Assembly (NCBI GenBank): GCA_018340375.1
Contig: JAFFJZ010000001.1
Coordinates: 12,542,001 to 12,606,000, forward strand
Source: Gonatopus flavifemur
Lineage: Eukaryota > Arthropoda > Insecta > Hymenoptera > Dryinidae
Direction of reading: 5' to 3'
DNA: 64,000 nucleotides
Shown: positions 13,301 through 26,500 of the stretch, piece by piece
Numbering within the stretch: position 1 is the first letter of the stretch
How the letters are laid out: every line of letters starts with the position of its first letter
Notes under the pieces: generated by a model
Seen by the model: the letters and a program-made list of their open reading frames with translations, nothing else
What the model was told of the DNA's origin: nothing
Database searches by the model: none
Position numbers and translations under genes: made by a program

Positions 13301-16300
13301 GAACAACAACAACAGCAGCAATTAGTACTGGAACAACAACGTAGACAATCCGAGTTGGAGAGGCAAAAATACGAAGCCGAGCAACGCGAGTTTGCCAGAT
13401 TGGAAGCCGAAAGAATAGAAGCCGAAAGAATCGAAGCCGAGAGAATTGAGGCTGAAAGAATAGAGGCTGAACGGATAGAAGCTGAACGAATAGAAGCCGA
13501 AAGAATCGAAGCTGAAAGAATCGAAGCCGAAAGAATCGAAGCCGAAAGGATCGAAGCTCAGAGAATGGAAGCTGAATTGAATTCGCAAAGAAAATTACAA
13601 TCATCGAGCTTCATGCGTCATCACACGTCTTCGTCTTTAACTGCCGAACCTGAAGAACATTTGCTTGGCCAAAGTTTGACGGTGAATACAAAAGAAGCAA
13701 TGTCAGCTGTACAAGATTTGTGGCAATCTCCTGAAGTGACGAGAACCGAAGCAAGATTTTGTAGCCCTGTTGCTCCAAGAATGGTAGATTCGAGAAATAA
13801 AATATCGTTCGATATACATATGGATAGTTCGATGACTCAACAACACGCAATGTCCAACAATAAACTTCATCCAACATATAGTATGCAAGCTTACAATGAT
13901 CAAGAAAATCATCAGACCTATCCTATTTATTCTAGTCAAGAACAACATACTTCTTACGGAGCGCATGAATTACATAATTCTTATCATTACCAAATACAGG
14001 TGATATATCGTGTATTATATTTTGAAAATATATTCTCATTCATCAACGATCATTCTTCTTTCAGCAACATCATGAACAAGTACATCAACAACGTCATCAT
14101 ATTATCCAGCATCCGCATCCACATCCGCATACACCCCTTCAACACCCTCATGCCCAACCCCAATCCCATCATCTCCAATCTCACCCTCAACTTCAACCAC
14201 ATCCACCTCACATGCAACCTCATCATCATTATCAATCTCCTCACAATCATCATCATCATTCGCAACATCATCATCATCATCCACACCATTTGCAACATAT
14301 GCAATCCCCGCAACCGCAGCAGCAGCAACAACAACAACAACAACCACCACCACCACCACAACCACCATCGGTGAATGTTTACGAGAATGTTCTTCCAAAT
14401 GATTTGGGATATCAACAATATAACTCGTCTCTTGAACCATCATTGCAATCCCAACAAACTTTAGATCATCAAAAACAACAGTTGCAATTACTCGCGTCTT
14501 ATCACGGTGCGGAAGTCGAATCAAACAAAGCTTACAGGATGCTCCCAGAATTGCCATACATCAAATCTCCGACGTCCAATCGTAGAGAATTGAAATACAT
14601 TGAGAGCGCGGAAGATAAAGAAAATGCTGTGGTCGTTGATTACAACGCTCCTTTGGAAGAAAGTATGGCGAAACAAAACGAGGAAAATAATCTGTATATC
14701 GATGAGAGTGGTGTATCTCCTTTATGCGAACCAAACGAAACTGGTTTCACAGAAGCATTCTCCACTCCTTTGACTACTTCTACTCCCATGACGAATCATT
14801 TTAAACATAATTACAGATTAAAAGATGCTCCTCAATTTCCAGCTCCAAACGTTCCAGTTCAATCGTATGTACAATCCATCGTTTATTCGAAATGTTTTGA
14901 ACTCTGTGATTAATCATGTGCAATACCTTACTTTCCACAGAATTCCAGATGTAAATAATGCTGATGTTGAAGATAAATTAAGCGTAATATTAGAATCTAC
15001 TAGAGAATATATTTCAAGTAGTTCGGGTAGCAGTGCTCACACAAGAACTACAGGATTAGGTTTTACATCCACCAGAGAAGACTTGGCGCCCATCAAAGAA
15101 CAACCCAGCAAATTAGGTGAGAAATAGAGTCGACCTTTAAATGAGATTTGAAAATATTTATTGAATTTATTGAGTTTAAAATTGTTTTGTTCGACAGAAG
15201 AATCAAGTGAATCTCTCTTAACCGCCACCCAGGCTCACGAACAAAAAATGCGTGCACAGATTCAAGCGGTCCACGCTCAAAGTCCGCGTACGGTACAGCG
15301 TAACGTAGATCAAATAACGTCTGAAATAAAACATAATTGTGATTTGAGAAAGTCTATAAATTTTCATCTGGAGAGCGAGCAGATCAATGACGAGAGCGTT
15401 GATTCTATGGAATGCGAAGAACATGAACCTATGGAGCAAGTAGAGGAAGAAGAGTTTCAAATACCTTCGGGCGATATAAATCCATTTGATAAAAATTTGA
15501 TAGCCGGTCTTTTAAGAAAAATTAAATTCCCCCAGCCGCAACACGCTGAGGGATACCACAGGATAGATACTAACATAAATAAGCTTGTGCCTTCTACTAT
15601 GATTACGCTTGGTCAGTATTATTCAATGATATTATCATTTTCTTGAATTGTATGAATTGTGTTGATTATTCACAGGTTCGGAAGCGTACGATTTAGAAAA
15701 GTGCCTTGGAAAGGGAATGTACGGTAGAGTTTTCAAAGCGGTTGATTTACAAACTGGACGCACAGTCGCTTTGAAAACTCAAAAGCCCGCTTGGGTATGG
15801 GAATTTTACATTACGAGAGAGATCAAAACTCGTCTGACTAATCCACACATGGTAAATTATCTGGATTAATTATTTTTTGCACAATTTTTTCATTATTTCC
15901 ACTTGGTACTTCGAAGATAGAATCTTCGTAGAAGAATGATTTCTTATTTTGAAATTAATGTTGATAGTTTTATAAATAATACGAATTTATATTGAAAAAT
16001 ACAATACCATTCAAATTGGTATAATAGTGAATTATATTGTGTAAGTGAAAACTTGACATTTTTGTACATCAATTCGAATAGCAAAGTTACTAATGGAAAG
16101 TGAATTATTCCAACAGCTTCGTGGGTTTATGGATGTGACGAAGGCTTACATATCCGATAATGGTAGCGTTCTGGTCTCGGAGTATTCCAAATATGGTACT
16201 CTGCTAGCTGTGACAAACCAAATAAAAATCGCAACTGGAAAACCACTGTTGGAACCTTTGACGATTTTCTTCACAATTGAGATGCTTCAGATAGTGGATT

Positions 16301-18227
16301 ACTTACATAAATGTCGTATAATACACGGAGATATCAAGCCAGACAATTTCCTTCTCATGCGGTTGTAAGTAAACTTCATTTAAAATACTTTTCAATAATT
16401 TTAAGGATTTTATGTCATCAAGAGACATTTAATTATGACCTTATACAAGAAAATATGCCTTGGTGTGTCGTCGTGAGTTGTAATTCGGGTTAACAAGTGC
16501 GGGTTATGATACACGTACAGGAAAAGTACACACGTTTTGTGTACCAGAGAATTCTAAACTCTTGAAGCAATGGCAAGAAGCGATAAATTCAAAACACGAA
16601 ATGATTACCTATTCTAATTGAGTTTGTGAAAAACACTTAATTCCCAAAAACGTACGGGGTGTCCTATAGGTTCTGTGAAAACTAATAAATTGGTGTTTTG
16701 CAGTGAGTGCAGGAATCGGATCAAAGAAGTTTGTGTTGATTAGAAGAGAGTTGTAAATTTTTTTCATTTTGTGCCTGTTAAGGGCCATGGGGTGTCATAA
16801 AGCGGATAAAATTTTGATCATCATCATCATGAAGTAATCAGTCTTATGACGCTTAATTTCTACATCTCTACGAGAACCCTCATCTTGTATAATTTGCTTC
16901 ATATAACTTAATCTAGGTCTATCTTTGCGAGTTTCACCATTCATTTTTCTTTCTAATATTGTTTTTAATAAACTATCATGCTTAATGTGTGTCCCATCAG
17001 ATTACTTCTTCTTTTCACGCCATTTCTTTTAAAGACTTCTTTTTTCATTGATCTTCTCAAGTACTTCTTCATTTTTTACTTTCTCTATCCACTTTATTCT
17101 AAGCATCCTTTTATATAACACCACATTTCAAAAGCTTTGAGTCTTCGTTGGTCTGTTTTTCCATTCGCAACCATGTAATGCTGTGTTAGGATTACGCTTT
17201 TGATGTAAATCCAAAGTCCAAAACATATTCCTAAAAAGGAGAAACCAAGTTATAAAAATTATTGAGATTTGTAGGTTAATATGTTTACAATCGTTTGCAT
17301 GAGTTTGAGGAATCACTTGCAGTTCCAATTACATATTCAAAGCTCAGTATTTTAGCAACGTACTTTATTACTGCAGATTTAAAATTTGTGTTTATTGCTT
17401 AGTTGTTCAGAAAGTATGCAGGAAAATTTCACCCATTTTTTCAAGCACTCCATGGCCCTTGAGGAAAAGAGATATTTAAGCATAGAGAAATAAATGGTAG
17501 AGTCCTTGTTCTGCCATTAGGAATAGTTTTGAAGTAAATCGAACCCAAGAACGAATTGGGGGAAAAAGGATTTATGAGAAAAATTACCGCTGACTTCAGA
17601 AAAGAGTTGAAAGAAACAAAGTTTTAGGTGTACCATTGGAAATCCAGTGAATAGTTGATAATAACTATCAAGATTACAAATGATATTCGTTTATCATTTT
17701 CAGACCCACTGAGGATGTGAGACCGACTATACAATTAATCGATTTCGGATGTAGCATAGACATGAGTTTGTTGCCAGAAAACACAACATTCAATCAGATA
17801 ATAAAAACAGAAGATTTCACTTGTATCGAAATGCAAACGGGGAGACGGTGGACTTACCAAACCGATTTATACTGCTTAGCTGCAACGAGTCACTGTTTGT
17901 TGTTTGGCAATTATATGAGGGTTTCGAAAACAGGTAGTCGTTGGTTCATAAATTCCAAAGTACCCAGGTAATTCAATATTTCAATTTTGCGAATGAATAT
18001 TTTAGAATTCCCTCAATTTCCAATTCATTCCTTCAATCTTATTCAATTGTAGATACGTAAAAAAAGCTGTCTGGGAAAAGTTTTTCACAGAACTGTTGAA
18101 TATCGAATCTTGCGAGAAGATGCCAGATTTGGGAAAATTGAGGAACACCATGGAAGAAGCTTTACCCCATCCGTCAGAGATGCTGACGAAATTTAGAGGT
18201 TTTGCCAACATACTTAACAAACGATAA
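10321..18227 (+). CDS. BubR1: Mitotic checkpoint kinase BubR1 (BUB1B/Mad3 family)
   Basis: BubR1 joins Mad2, Bub3 and Cdc20 in the mitotic checkpoint complex that holds back APC/C at unattached kinetochores (family knowledge). There are 14 exons: 10321-10460, 10542-10746, 11767-11963, 12041-12275, 12435-12594, 12672-12903, 12970-13999, 14065-14864, 14941-15116, 15198-15611, 15676-15851, 16087-16364, 17704-17967, 18053-18227. Phases close to 1493 residues. In order: KEN box 1 (CKENIQPLRYGR, residues 10-21), Mad3/Bub1 TPR region (about 45-200), KEN box 2 (HKENTIKPGPW, about 283-293), a GLEBS-like Bub3-binding segment (PKEIVYANN...MEEIRAQ, about 365-385), a Gln-rich coiled or helical stretch with ten EAERI pentads (535-584), a His/Gln/Pro-rich tract (734-830), and a kinase domain (about 1197-1493) with LGKGMYGRV, VALK, HGDIKPDN and DFG. 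The catalytic residues look intact. Exon 12 uses a poor acceptor (gcaaag), chosen because the better one gives an early stop. Intron 12 (16365-17703) carries THAP and LINE relics. Confidence 0.95.
13403..13567 (+). repeat. 15-bp coding tandem repeat, EAERI pentads in BubR1
   Basis: Ten in-frame copies of a 15-bp unit encode Glu-Ala-Glu-Arg-Ile, followed by one degenerate copy (EAQRM). The copies differ at third positions (gaa/gag, gcc/gct, aga/cga/cgg, ata/atc/att) but hardly at all in protein. That argues for selection on the peptide rather than recent slippage. The charge pattern suits a stable single alpha helix or a coiled coil. Confidence 0.9.
14065..14380 (+). repeat. His/Gln/Pro low-complexity coding tract in BubR1 exon 8
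   Basis: After the acceptor at 14064 the BubR1 frame is dominated by cat, caa/cag and cca codons. It holds runs of His (up to five), a nine-Gln run near 14320-14346 and a five-Pro run after it. Frame continuity through exon 8 into exon 9 supports this frame over the long open frames in other phases. Confidence 0.85.
16449..16680 (+). pseudogene. Broken THAP-type zinc-finger fragment in BubR1 intron 12
   Basis: The plus strand reads MPWCVVVSCNSG and then a stop. After a frame change it reads GYDTRTGKVHTFCVPEN, KLLKQWQEAI and, past another stop, VCEKHLIPKNV. The Cys-x4-Cys, central Trp and Cys-x2-His spacing is the C2CH signature of THAP domains, which occur in P-element-type transposases and in host genes. 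A frameshift and stops make it non-functional. It is probably a transposon relic. No flanking transposase body was recognised. Confidence 0.6.
16816..17185 (-). mobile_element. 5'-truncated RTE-like LINE relic, copy 1
   Basis: On the minus strand this matches the copy at 26125-26668. Shared pieces include a decayed Trp-Cys-Tyr-rich block (FEMWCY, then KRMLRIKWIEKV after a frameshift), KNEEVLEKI, LERKMNGETRKDRPRLSYM and IIQDEG. The 3' end has an (ATG)n-type tail at 16816-16830. It is decayed by frameshifts and lacks the C-terminal RLADNRQGWR part seen in copy 2. It also lacks the 109-bp insertion found in copy 2 and so serves as its empty site. Confidence 0.8.
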
Positions 18228-20561
18228 CGCTTACTGATTTTGCTGTATGAAATGCTATATTTGAATACGTTTAGACATTTAGTGAAGAAGAACCAATCTT
18301 TATCGAGGAAATTTATTATTAATAATAATTATTATTGTACTATTTATTATGAGAAAAAAAAATTTAATATTATGATAATACATGTACTACACGGTTAATA
18401 TACACAATATGATGCACTCGTTGGCCTGCTTCGTGGAGGCTTTGAGGGAATGAAAATCGCTTGCACGTAATAACTATGAATATCGATGCAATTCGTCTTT
18501 TCTTGTTTTTTTCTAAATTTCAATCTTCGAATTATATCGTCAATGTTCATCGACTTTTAAACATTTCCAAACAAACTTCAAATTTCGGACTGGTCAAAAA
18601 TATTTGAATTGTTTGAAACGCAAATACATACGTTTAATAAACGGTACCTAAGAAATTAATATTTTTCACCAGACTGAAAGAATATAAATTCGTTTCTTTT
18701 TCATTTTTGCGATGTTGTGTAAATTGAAACGAAAAAAAATATGAAATGAATAGATAAATTAATGTAATTATGGGTTGAAATGTATGTAAAATTCCAATTC
18801 CAAAGTATTTATGAGAAGAATTGGATGTTTGCAAATGCTAATAGTACAATATGCATGTGATAGATGCGATGAAAAATGTATAATGGTGTATACAGTAACG
18901 TTATATCCATTTGAACAATTCTCACGTCTCTCGATTGATAACAAATAGATATATGATTAGGAGGTGGATTTACGTTTCATAAATGGTTCATATATCTGTT
19001 GTATGCATTTTCCTTCCCCGTCCACTTCAAAATTCAATACTGTTCAAGTGCAGCAGTGATTGATAACCCCTTGGACAGGTCGTTTCTTTCTTTCGAATAT
19101 TTGGAATATCTAAGTCTTGAATTTTACACAACACGTGATAAGAATAACATGGTATTTCTAAAAAAACAAAAACAATTTGAATAATCCCTTTCTTTCTTTC
19201 ACAAGCGAATAATGAATGAATCTCAAAAAAGTGTTATGTTATTTTCGTACAATATTTCTTGTGACCAAAATCAATATTGTTGAAAATTGTAATATTTTGG
19301 TCCATTTTGTGTTATCGAAATGGATACAACGGATTATTTACACATCCTCGTTTTACGAGACATTGTTATATCTAAGTTCAAAATATGAAATGAAATATTT
19401 GTTGTATACGTTTAAGAATGACAAATTTGGTCAAAATCGAATTTGTAAACATTGTGAATGTTTCACCATCTTTGTCCACGTGTGATATAATTTTCACTCT
19501 TGAATGGAACCATGAAAGTTGCCATTTTTCTTTTCACTCACAATAAAATTCTGTATCATCCATTAGAAAATCATTGGAGTTATTAACAGAAAACGCTCCT
19601 CCACTCACATCCATAGGGAAAATCACTGAAAAAAAATATTTAGCCCTAATGAAAATGTGGTTAAAACTATCAACTCAAAGTCATTTCGTTTCTAAAATTT
19701 GTGTAAATGAATTTATTAATATCTCAATCAGTTCTCTCTTTTTCGTTTAATGAGATGTTCCAATTCTGTCGAGAAGGATTGGAATAAAAAGAATGAATTA
19801 TACCGAAACTAACATTGAATAAATATTGAATATTCCTCGATTCAATTGAAATTTATGTCACATTTACTACTATCCTACTTGTAAATTTTGTCTGCCTATA
19901 CCTTGAACGCATCTCCATTCTGTTAAGATCTTTATGCAAAACAAAAGTCTTCAAAAAGTACTGTCACACGAATGGAGATATTTTTTCAAAGGATATCGAA
20001 GAATTCAAGCTTGATAGAATCCTAATCAAGAGATTTATTATTTTAATCCAACGAATTGAACATGTTTTTATAAAAATGTACACTCAACATTGTTCATTTT
20101 TTTTCTGTTTTTTTTTTTATTGTTAATCTATGAAAACTTTGATATTATAAAATCATGTGTATCTTTGTTTTTGTGTATTATTATAAAAAATTGTAATGGC
20201 GTTGCACTGTCACATGACTTGTAATAATAATGTAGATATCAAAAAGTCTTGTATTGTAGTATTCTGAATTCGTACAAATACACATATTTACAAAATTGAT
20301 AATCGTATTTGTGAGAAAATATATCGCCCTTCTTTTGATACAAGTTTTCCTTTCGTATAGAATCTTATCGATAAAAGCAATCCAATGTTAAAGCTTAAGA
20401 CCATAAATAAAAAACAATTACAGTAAAGATCGTTAGAGATATAATAATCATGATGATATTTTACAAGTCTTCTTACGCAAAATATAAATTCTCTTAAATT
20501 CTAATTATCATGATATAAAGCGAGCTAAAAATACTGATCAATCTTCGCGTCATCTTTCATC
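18228..20561. other. Intergenic spacer between convergent BubR1 and IQGAP
   Basis: Very AT-rich sequence between the two stop codons. Several AATAAA-like words lie close to the BubR1 end. No coding potential, foldback or tandem array stood out. The open frame at 19216-19485 looks random. Confidence 0.5.
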
Positions 20562-23500
20562 TCAAGTCTTTCCATAAAACTTGCAATTCAATAAGTGTAG
20601 CAATAGATTTACGTTAATCTTAGCCTTTCCAAACATGTCCATAATGGCGGCACCCTCGAATTGTAATTCAAGTAACTTTTGTATATCTATATCCACTTTC
20701 TCCATTTCCAATCCCATGAATTTACAACGTACAGAGAATAAACCGTTGTGCTCCGTGGGACTTATCTCGAAGAGAACATTTTTAAATTGCGAATGCGGCA
20801 GACCATCAACTTCCAAAAGGACACCCTTCTTTTTCAACTCGATTGCGGTATATTTGAGAGTTTTCTTGGATTTCAATTTACCATGATTGTCTTTCTGAAC
20901 GGATTTCAACGCTTGAAGTGAACTGTGAGGAAAATTCAAGATTAAGGATTTATCAAATGAATTCTAAAAACCAAAATATCGTACATACCTTTTGCCAGTG
21001 TGTAAGTTCTCTAGACATTTTTGTATGTATTCGTTGTAATATTTTACTTGTTCTTGATAATATCTTGTTTTTTCTTCTAATCTCTGTTTCGTTATTCTAA
21101 GGGTTTGAAGTTCTTTATTTCTCATCACTCGATATTTGCCTTTGTTGCATAAATCCTTGGCTACAGTGGTTATAATACTTTGATATCCATCGGATCTATT
21201 TACCCAGCCTCCAAGTTCGAGTTTATTCAAGTAAGCTCGAAGTTGTAGTTTGCAATCGTTTAAGGAAGAACTGTTGATCGTGTCGATCGTGTTTAGTATT
21301 GGTATTCATTGATTCATTATTTATAAAGAATTATCTTTACCTTTTGTGGATTACATTCAACGTTGTAGATATCGAAGAATAGTTGACGTCATAAAATTTT
21401 TCCTGTATGGGAGAACAAGAGGATTCTAAGGCATCTACCAAAGTTGATCCTTTCAAGTATGGCAAAACTGAGACCAATAATTCTTTGGTTTTGATGAAAA
21501 GTTTGGTTAAATTCTTATCTTCGTCTTCTGGTACTTCAAATTTATTGGTGAGGACCAAACAGACTTCAATTTTACCAAGACGCGCTAGATTCGCTTCAGA
21601 AGTAGTATCAGCTGAAACATAATCATGAGTTTTTTACTTTGTTGCATTTCTGACAATAAACTAGACTAGTCGTTTTAGGAGGATAATTAAGAAATAACTC
21701 TTTTAAATACTCACGAGCTCCAAGCAGTGTTGCAACACTAGGAGCAGGTCCTAAATCTTCCAACAAGTCATGCAGTGGGTCTAATGGATCTGGAACGATT
21801 TGATCTTGATATTCCAACATCAGACAGTGAGTATCACAAATTTCCTGAAACATCATTCCCATAACAATCGTATCTTAATACTTTTTGAGGTCAAAGATGG
21901 GATAATCGATAATCGAAATGTGTTTCTCTTGTCAAAAATATGTTAACACATTCACTGATTCATGAAATCATTCTAAAAATATTCTTTGGTTTCATTTTGG
22001 TGAACTCTGGCTGTCCAAAGCAAGAAAACCGTAAGTCGAATTTTTGACATAAATGAGTTTCTCATATCATTTTAATCGTGAAAAAATTCTGGACTCTACT
22101 GTGCTTTTCATTGTGAAAAAAAATCTTTTTACCTGTTTAATAACAGCAGTTTGAAGTACGAAGAAATTAATCAAATTTGAAACATTTATAGAAAAACAAT
22201 GAATATAATAAACCCTAGAAATGGTTTGTCATTGAAAAATAATTTGTTCTATTGATTCAAAAAGAAAACAGTCTTTCTTGATTTTCTCGAATTCAAGTTA
22301 AATGCACTTGTACGGTCTTCTTGCTTTGGATGGCAGAACTATGATACACCAAGTCATCATTCATATTGTTTATCGAAATGAAATTGAAACTTGTCTTTTT
22401 CACTTCAAAATAATGATCAATGTATCGACATATTTCGCTAAGAGATCAAGAAATCATTTGCTCTTATTTCTTACTTCGAGAGATATGTATATTTCTGGTT
22501 TTTGTATGAGCGTAGCTTCAGTGTATTCGTGAATGCAGAAATGCTCCTCCAGGTTTTCCACTTGGGTACAATATCGGAAGAATTTTTTGAATTTTTCGTG
22601 GCATTCTATTATAAATGGATTCAAACAAACTAAATGCGTCGCTTCATCGCCGAACTGAAAATTTAAATACAAAATTCAAAGAATCACCCCAAATTCAAAT
22701 TTTCAACAAAATTTATTATACTTACTCCTTTCTTGGATGCGGCGAATTGTAATATTTTAGCGATACTCGCTAGGTTTCTCCTCTGATCGTTCGACAAGGT
22801 TTTATCGATAGGCATTGTGATAATATCGAAAGCGTCTGGAGCTACAATAGCAGCGTTTATGAAATGATAATATATAAGATTTCCAACGACTTTCAATATA
22901 TCCTTTTCCGGAGCTTTGGGGAATTTCAGAGTCAAGGAATCGTTTAACACTTTAGCCATGTACAACATTCCATAAGGTATTAAATCTCTGGATTCCATTA
23001 TTTTATTCAAAAATTCCAGAACAGTATTTTTAAGTAATTGAATTCCCTTGTTCAAGCGCTTTCGTACGTGTTCGTAATTCAGAGCTTGTTGTTGTGTCAC
23101 TGTATGAGGAAGATCCCTACAAACATTGAAGAACCATATATAAATTATGTGCTTGAGATTTTGGAATGAATTATACAATTTTTGTCACTTACAAAGCCTC
23201 TCCTGTTTCCATTTCCATTTGATTTCGCCAACACTTGTAGATGTCTACAGGATTTGTTTCTATACTCAAAGTTTTATCGGATAATATTTTTTCTATAATA
23301 GGTCCAACTATTTGTCTCAAAGCTCTTTGTCCGTTCAATTGTCTCGTATAATTCACCACCATTTTCAAAACCAAAGGATTTCCAGTTACAACTTCCGATG
23401 GTTTTTGAAATTTACATCTGCATAAACGAAATATAACCAAGGATTATATTTGAACAATTTCTTAAAATTAGTGAAATATAAAATCCTACTGTACCTAATT

Positions 23501-26500
23501 TCCTCTTGAAGCGCACTCCCGAAGAGTTTCAAAAGTAAATACTCTTCTCTGATGTTTGATCCAAAATTAAACAACGTTAATATAACATTCTGAAGGAATT
23601 TATTTGTTTTACTTTGTGGTAACAAAAATAATAATTTAGATAAATATTCTGGATGAGTTTGTAGGATATAGAATAGATGCTGATACCCATCGAGCATTTT
23701 ACGTCCCTCTTTGGTTAATGATTTCAATCCTTTCTGTAAAGTCAATCCATCCGTTAAACAATTCTTCTGTTCTTTATTGTGTTTTTGTTTGGCAATGGAG
23801 TCCAAGTGTTTACCATGAGCCACAACATCCTAAAAAAAGTTGATCAATTATTTCCATCTTAATTTCGAATTAAAAGTATTCTCAATAGACTGTATCTTAC
23901 ATGTAACGTGATTCTATTTTGAATCAATAAACCGATTTGTATATCCATGTGATCCAATTGCTGAGACAAATTTTGGTTGTGTTTTATACATTGAACCACA
24001 TCGTGTTTCAATTGCTGAAACGAAAAATCAGAATTCAATAAAATGTATCAACATCGAATGAAGCATCATTGTTTATTCTGCATACCTGTAATTGTAAATC
24101 CTTATCGTAATCTTCAGCATTGAAATTTAATATCGTTGAGAAATGTCTGACTACAGGAAACGGAGGTTTTTGCAGATGTAATAAGGAATCGAAAGCTTTC
24201 CTCGCGGAGTATCCTCGCCACAAAGCTTGTATTTTAATAATTTTATCCTCCTTAAATGGAAAATAAACAATTTAAAAATCATTTATCACTACCAGTCAGG
24301 GTGGAAATTATTCGTACAGTTATTAATTCGAAATAAAAATTCATATATATATCTGCATCAATAATAAATTTCAAAGAGGGTAAATATGAATGGAAAATAA
24401 TCTTTGGTGTTCAAAGAAGAGATTGAATGTGAACAAAATTAGAATGAGTGCGTCAAAAGTATTCGTACACTTAAATTACCAATAGAAAAATCAAGAAAGA
24501 ACATTGAATATTCATTGTTTAAAGATTTTGTGGGATGGCTTTGTGATTCCTCGGCATGAATTTAATGAAGTTGAATTTTATTCCATTCCTTCAACGTGAT
24601 ACGAGTGGTGGCACTCCAGCCATTTTTTTGGGAAAAAAGTTATGCACAAATGCGAATACAAAGAGATATTTTGAATTGACGCACGTATTTTTTTGTAGTG
24701 TGGTTTCAAAAAATAGACTGGTGCCACGTCACTCCACTGGAAAAAAAATGTCTTCCATCCAAATAAATAGTTTATTTGTCCTCTCTCCATAACATATTCT
24801 TTGGAATTAATGGAATATTCAATCAAATCAAATCATGGAGTGCTTGCCCCAAATAAATTGGTCTTCTAAATAAATAATTTATTAGCCACAAGTAATCAAT
24901 GTTTGCATTTAATTGAATATTTAATTTCTACAAATAAATATTTGATGGAGAGAGGACAAATAAATATTTTTTCCAGTGTCCTATTCCCTCAACAGTATGG
25001 ATTTTAAACTGTCCTTAGGTGTGATATGGTAAGATTGTAATTTTTCTTCTGAATAATCCCACGGGGGTGCTCTATGGAGTTGATATTTGATGATTGGGGT
25101 GGCGTCTGTAAATATTTGGAGATGGTATACAATATTTATTGCCTAGTATCACACGCTGAATGTCTGGAGTCGGTGATTTGGGTAGAAATATGAATTCATT
25201 TTCAAGTCCTATTTTATCGGTGCTGGAGTGGAAATTGTTTTTGAGGATGTTAATAGAAACCTTGCGAACCATAATATCATCGATGAAATGTAACGATCTT
25301 GACTCCATTTGCACCCGTGCAACCCCAAACTATTACAGAGCCTGTCTTTTTTTCCCCTCCACATAGTGATTCTTATCTTTGATCCCAAGTTTTCAAATCT
25401 ATTGCCGTTTGTGAAAACACCTTATTTCACTTTGCCATTGAAGTATTAATGTGTTATTCAGTCAACTTCAATCTTTTCTCATGCAATATTTCTTTTTTGC
25501 GACTCATGCGATATTTTTTAGATAAGTTTAAGATGTCTTACGCAACACTTTCAGATATCTTGTAGATGTCCAAACCTCTTCTTCAGTCCAAAAGATATCT
25601 AGAAGATGTCGCAAGACACGAAATATTTATTGGGTAGCAGAAACACTTGTACCACTGTTTTCAAGTTCAGTAGCGATTTATTCAACACTCACTTATTGGT
25701 GAGTTTTGCTTGATTTTACGAATTATTATTCGTTCAGTTTTCGAACTGTATTTCCTAATCCCATTTTGTCAGTAATATTTTGGAATTCAGATCTAGGTAT
25801 ATCTACTATCCTAGTAATTTCACTGAGTGAGTTGCATTGATTGTGCAATCGTAAAATGATTATTCGCTCTTCTTCTGTGGTTTCCTGACTCTCACAACTC
25901 ATTTGAGAATATAGCTAGAATTTTGATTTCAACTGAGCGAGAAGTGTATAAGAACTGACGAGTACTATCGTTGCACCTCTCAATAATCCTCCCTCGAATA
26001 TAAGACATCAAAAATGTACGAATACTTTCTGCAGTTCTATTTCTGCTGACTTATTCGAATGAAATTTTTTTTTTGTTACCATGTTCAAAGAATCTTAAAT
26101 TAGCGGCAAGGAAGAAATTCACGAAGAGTTACGTTTGAAGCACAGCATTATATGGTTGCGAAACTTGGACAATTGGAAAAACGGACCAACGAAGGCTTGA
26201 AGCTTTTGTAATGTGGTGTTATAGAAGGATGCTTAGAGTAAAATGGATAGAGAAAGTGAAAAATGAAGAAGTACTTGAGAAGGTAAATGAAAAAAGAAGT
26301 CTTTCGAGACAGATCGTGAAAAGAAAAAGTAATCTGATCCCAAACAGCGCCACAGGTCAGGGTAAGTTCATGATGAATACGTTTGGAATTATAAGAATTC
26401 ATAAAGGAGGCTTCATGAATATATCAGGGACTGTGGTGCTGTCTGGGATAAGACACACATTAAGGCATGATAGCTTATTGAAATCAATATTGGAAGGAAA

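Noticed and set aside
12981..14557. Several long antisense frames across BubR1 exons 7-8
   Set aside because: Shadows of caa, cat and gaa-rich codons in the sense frame.
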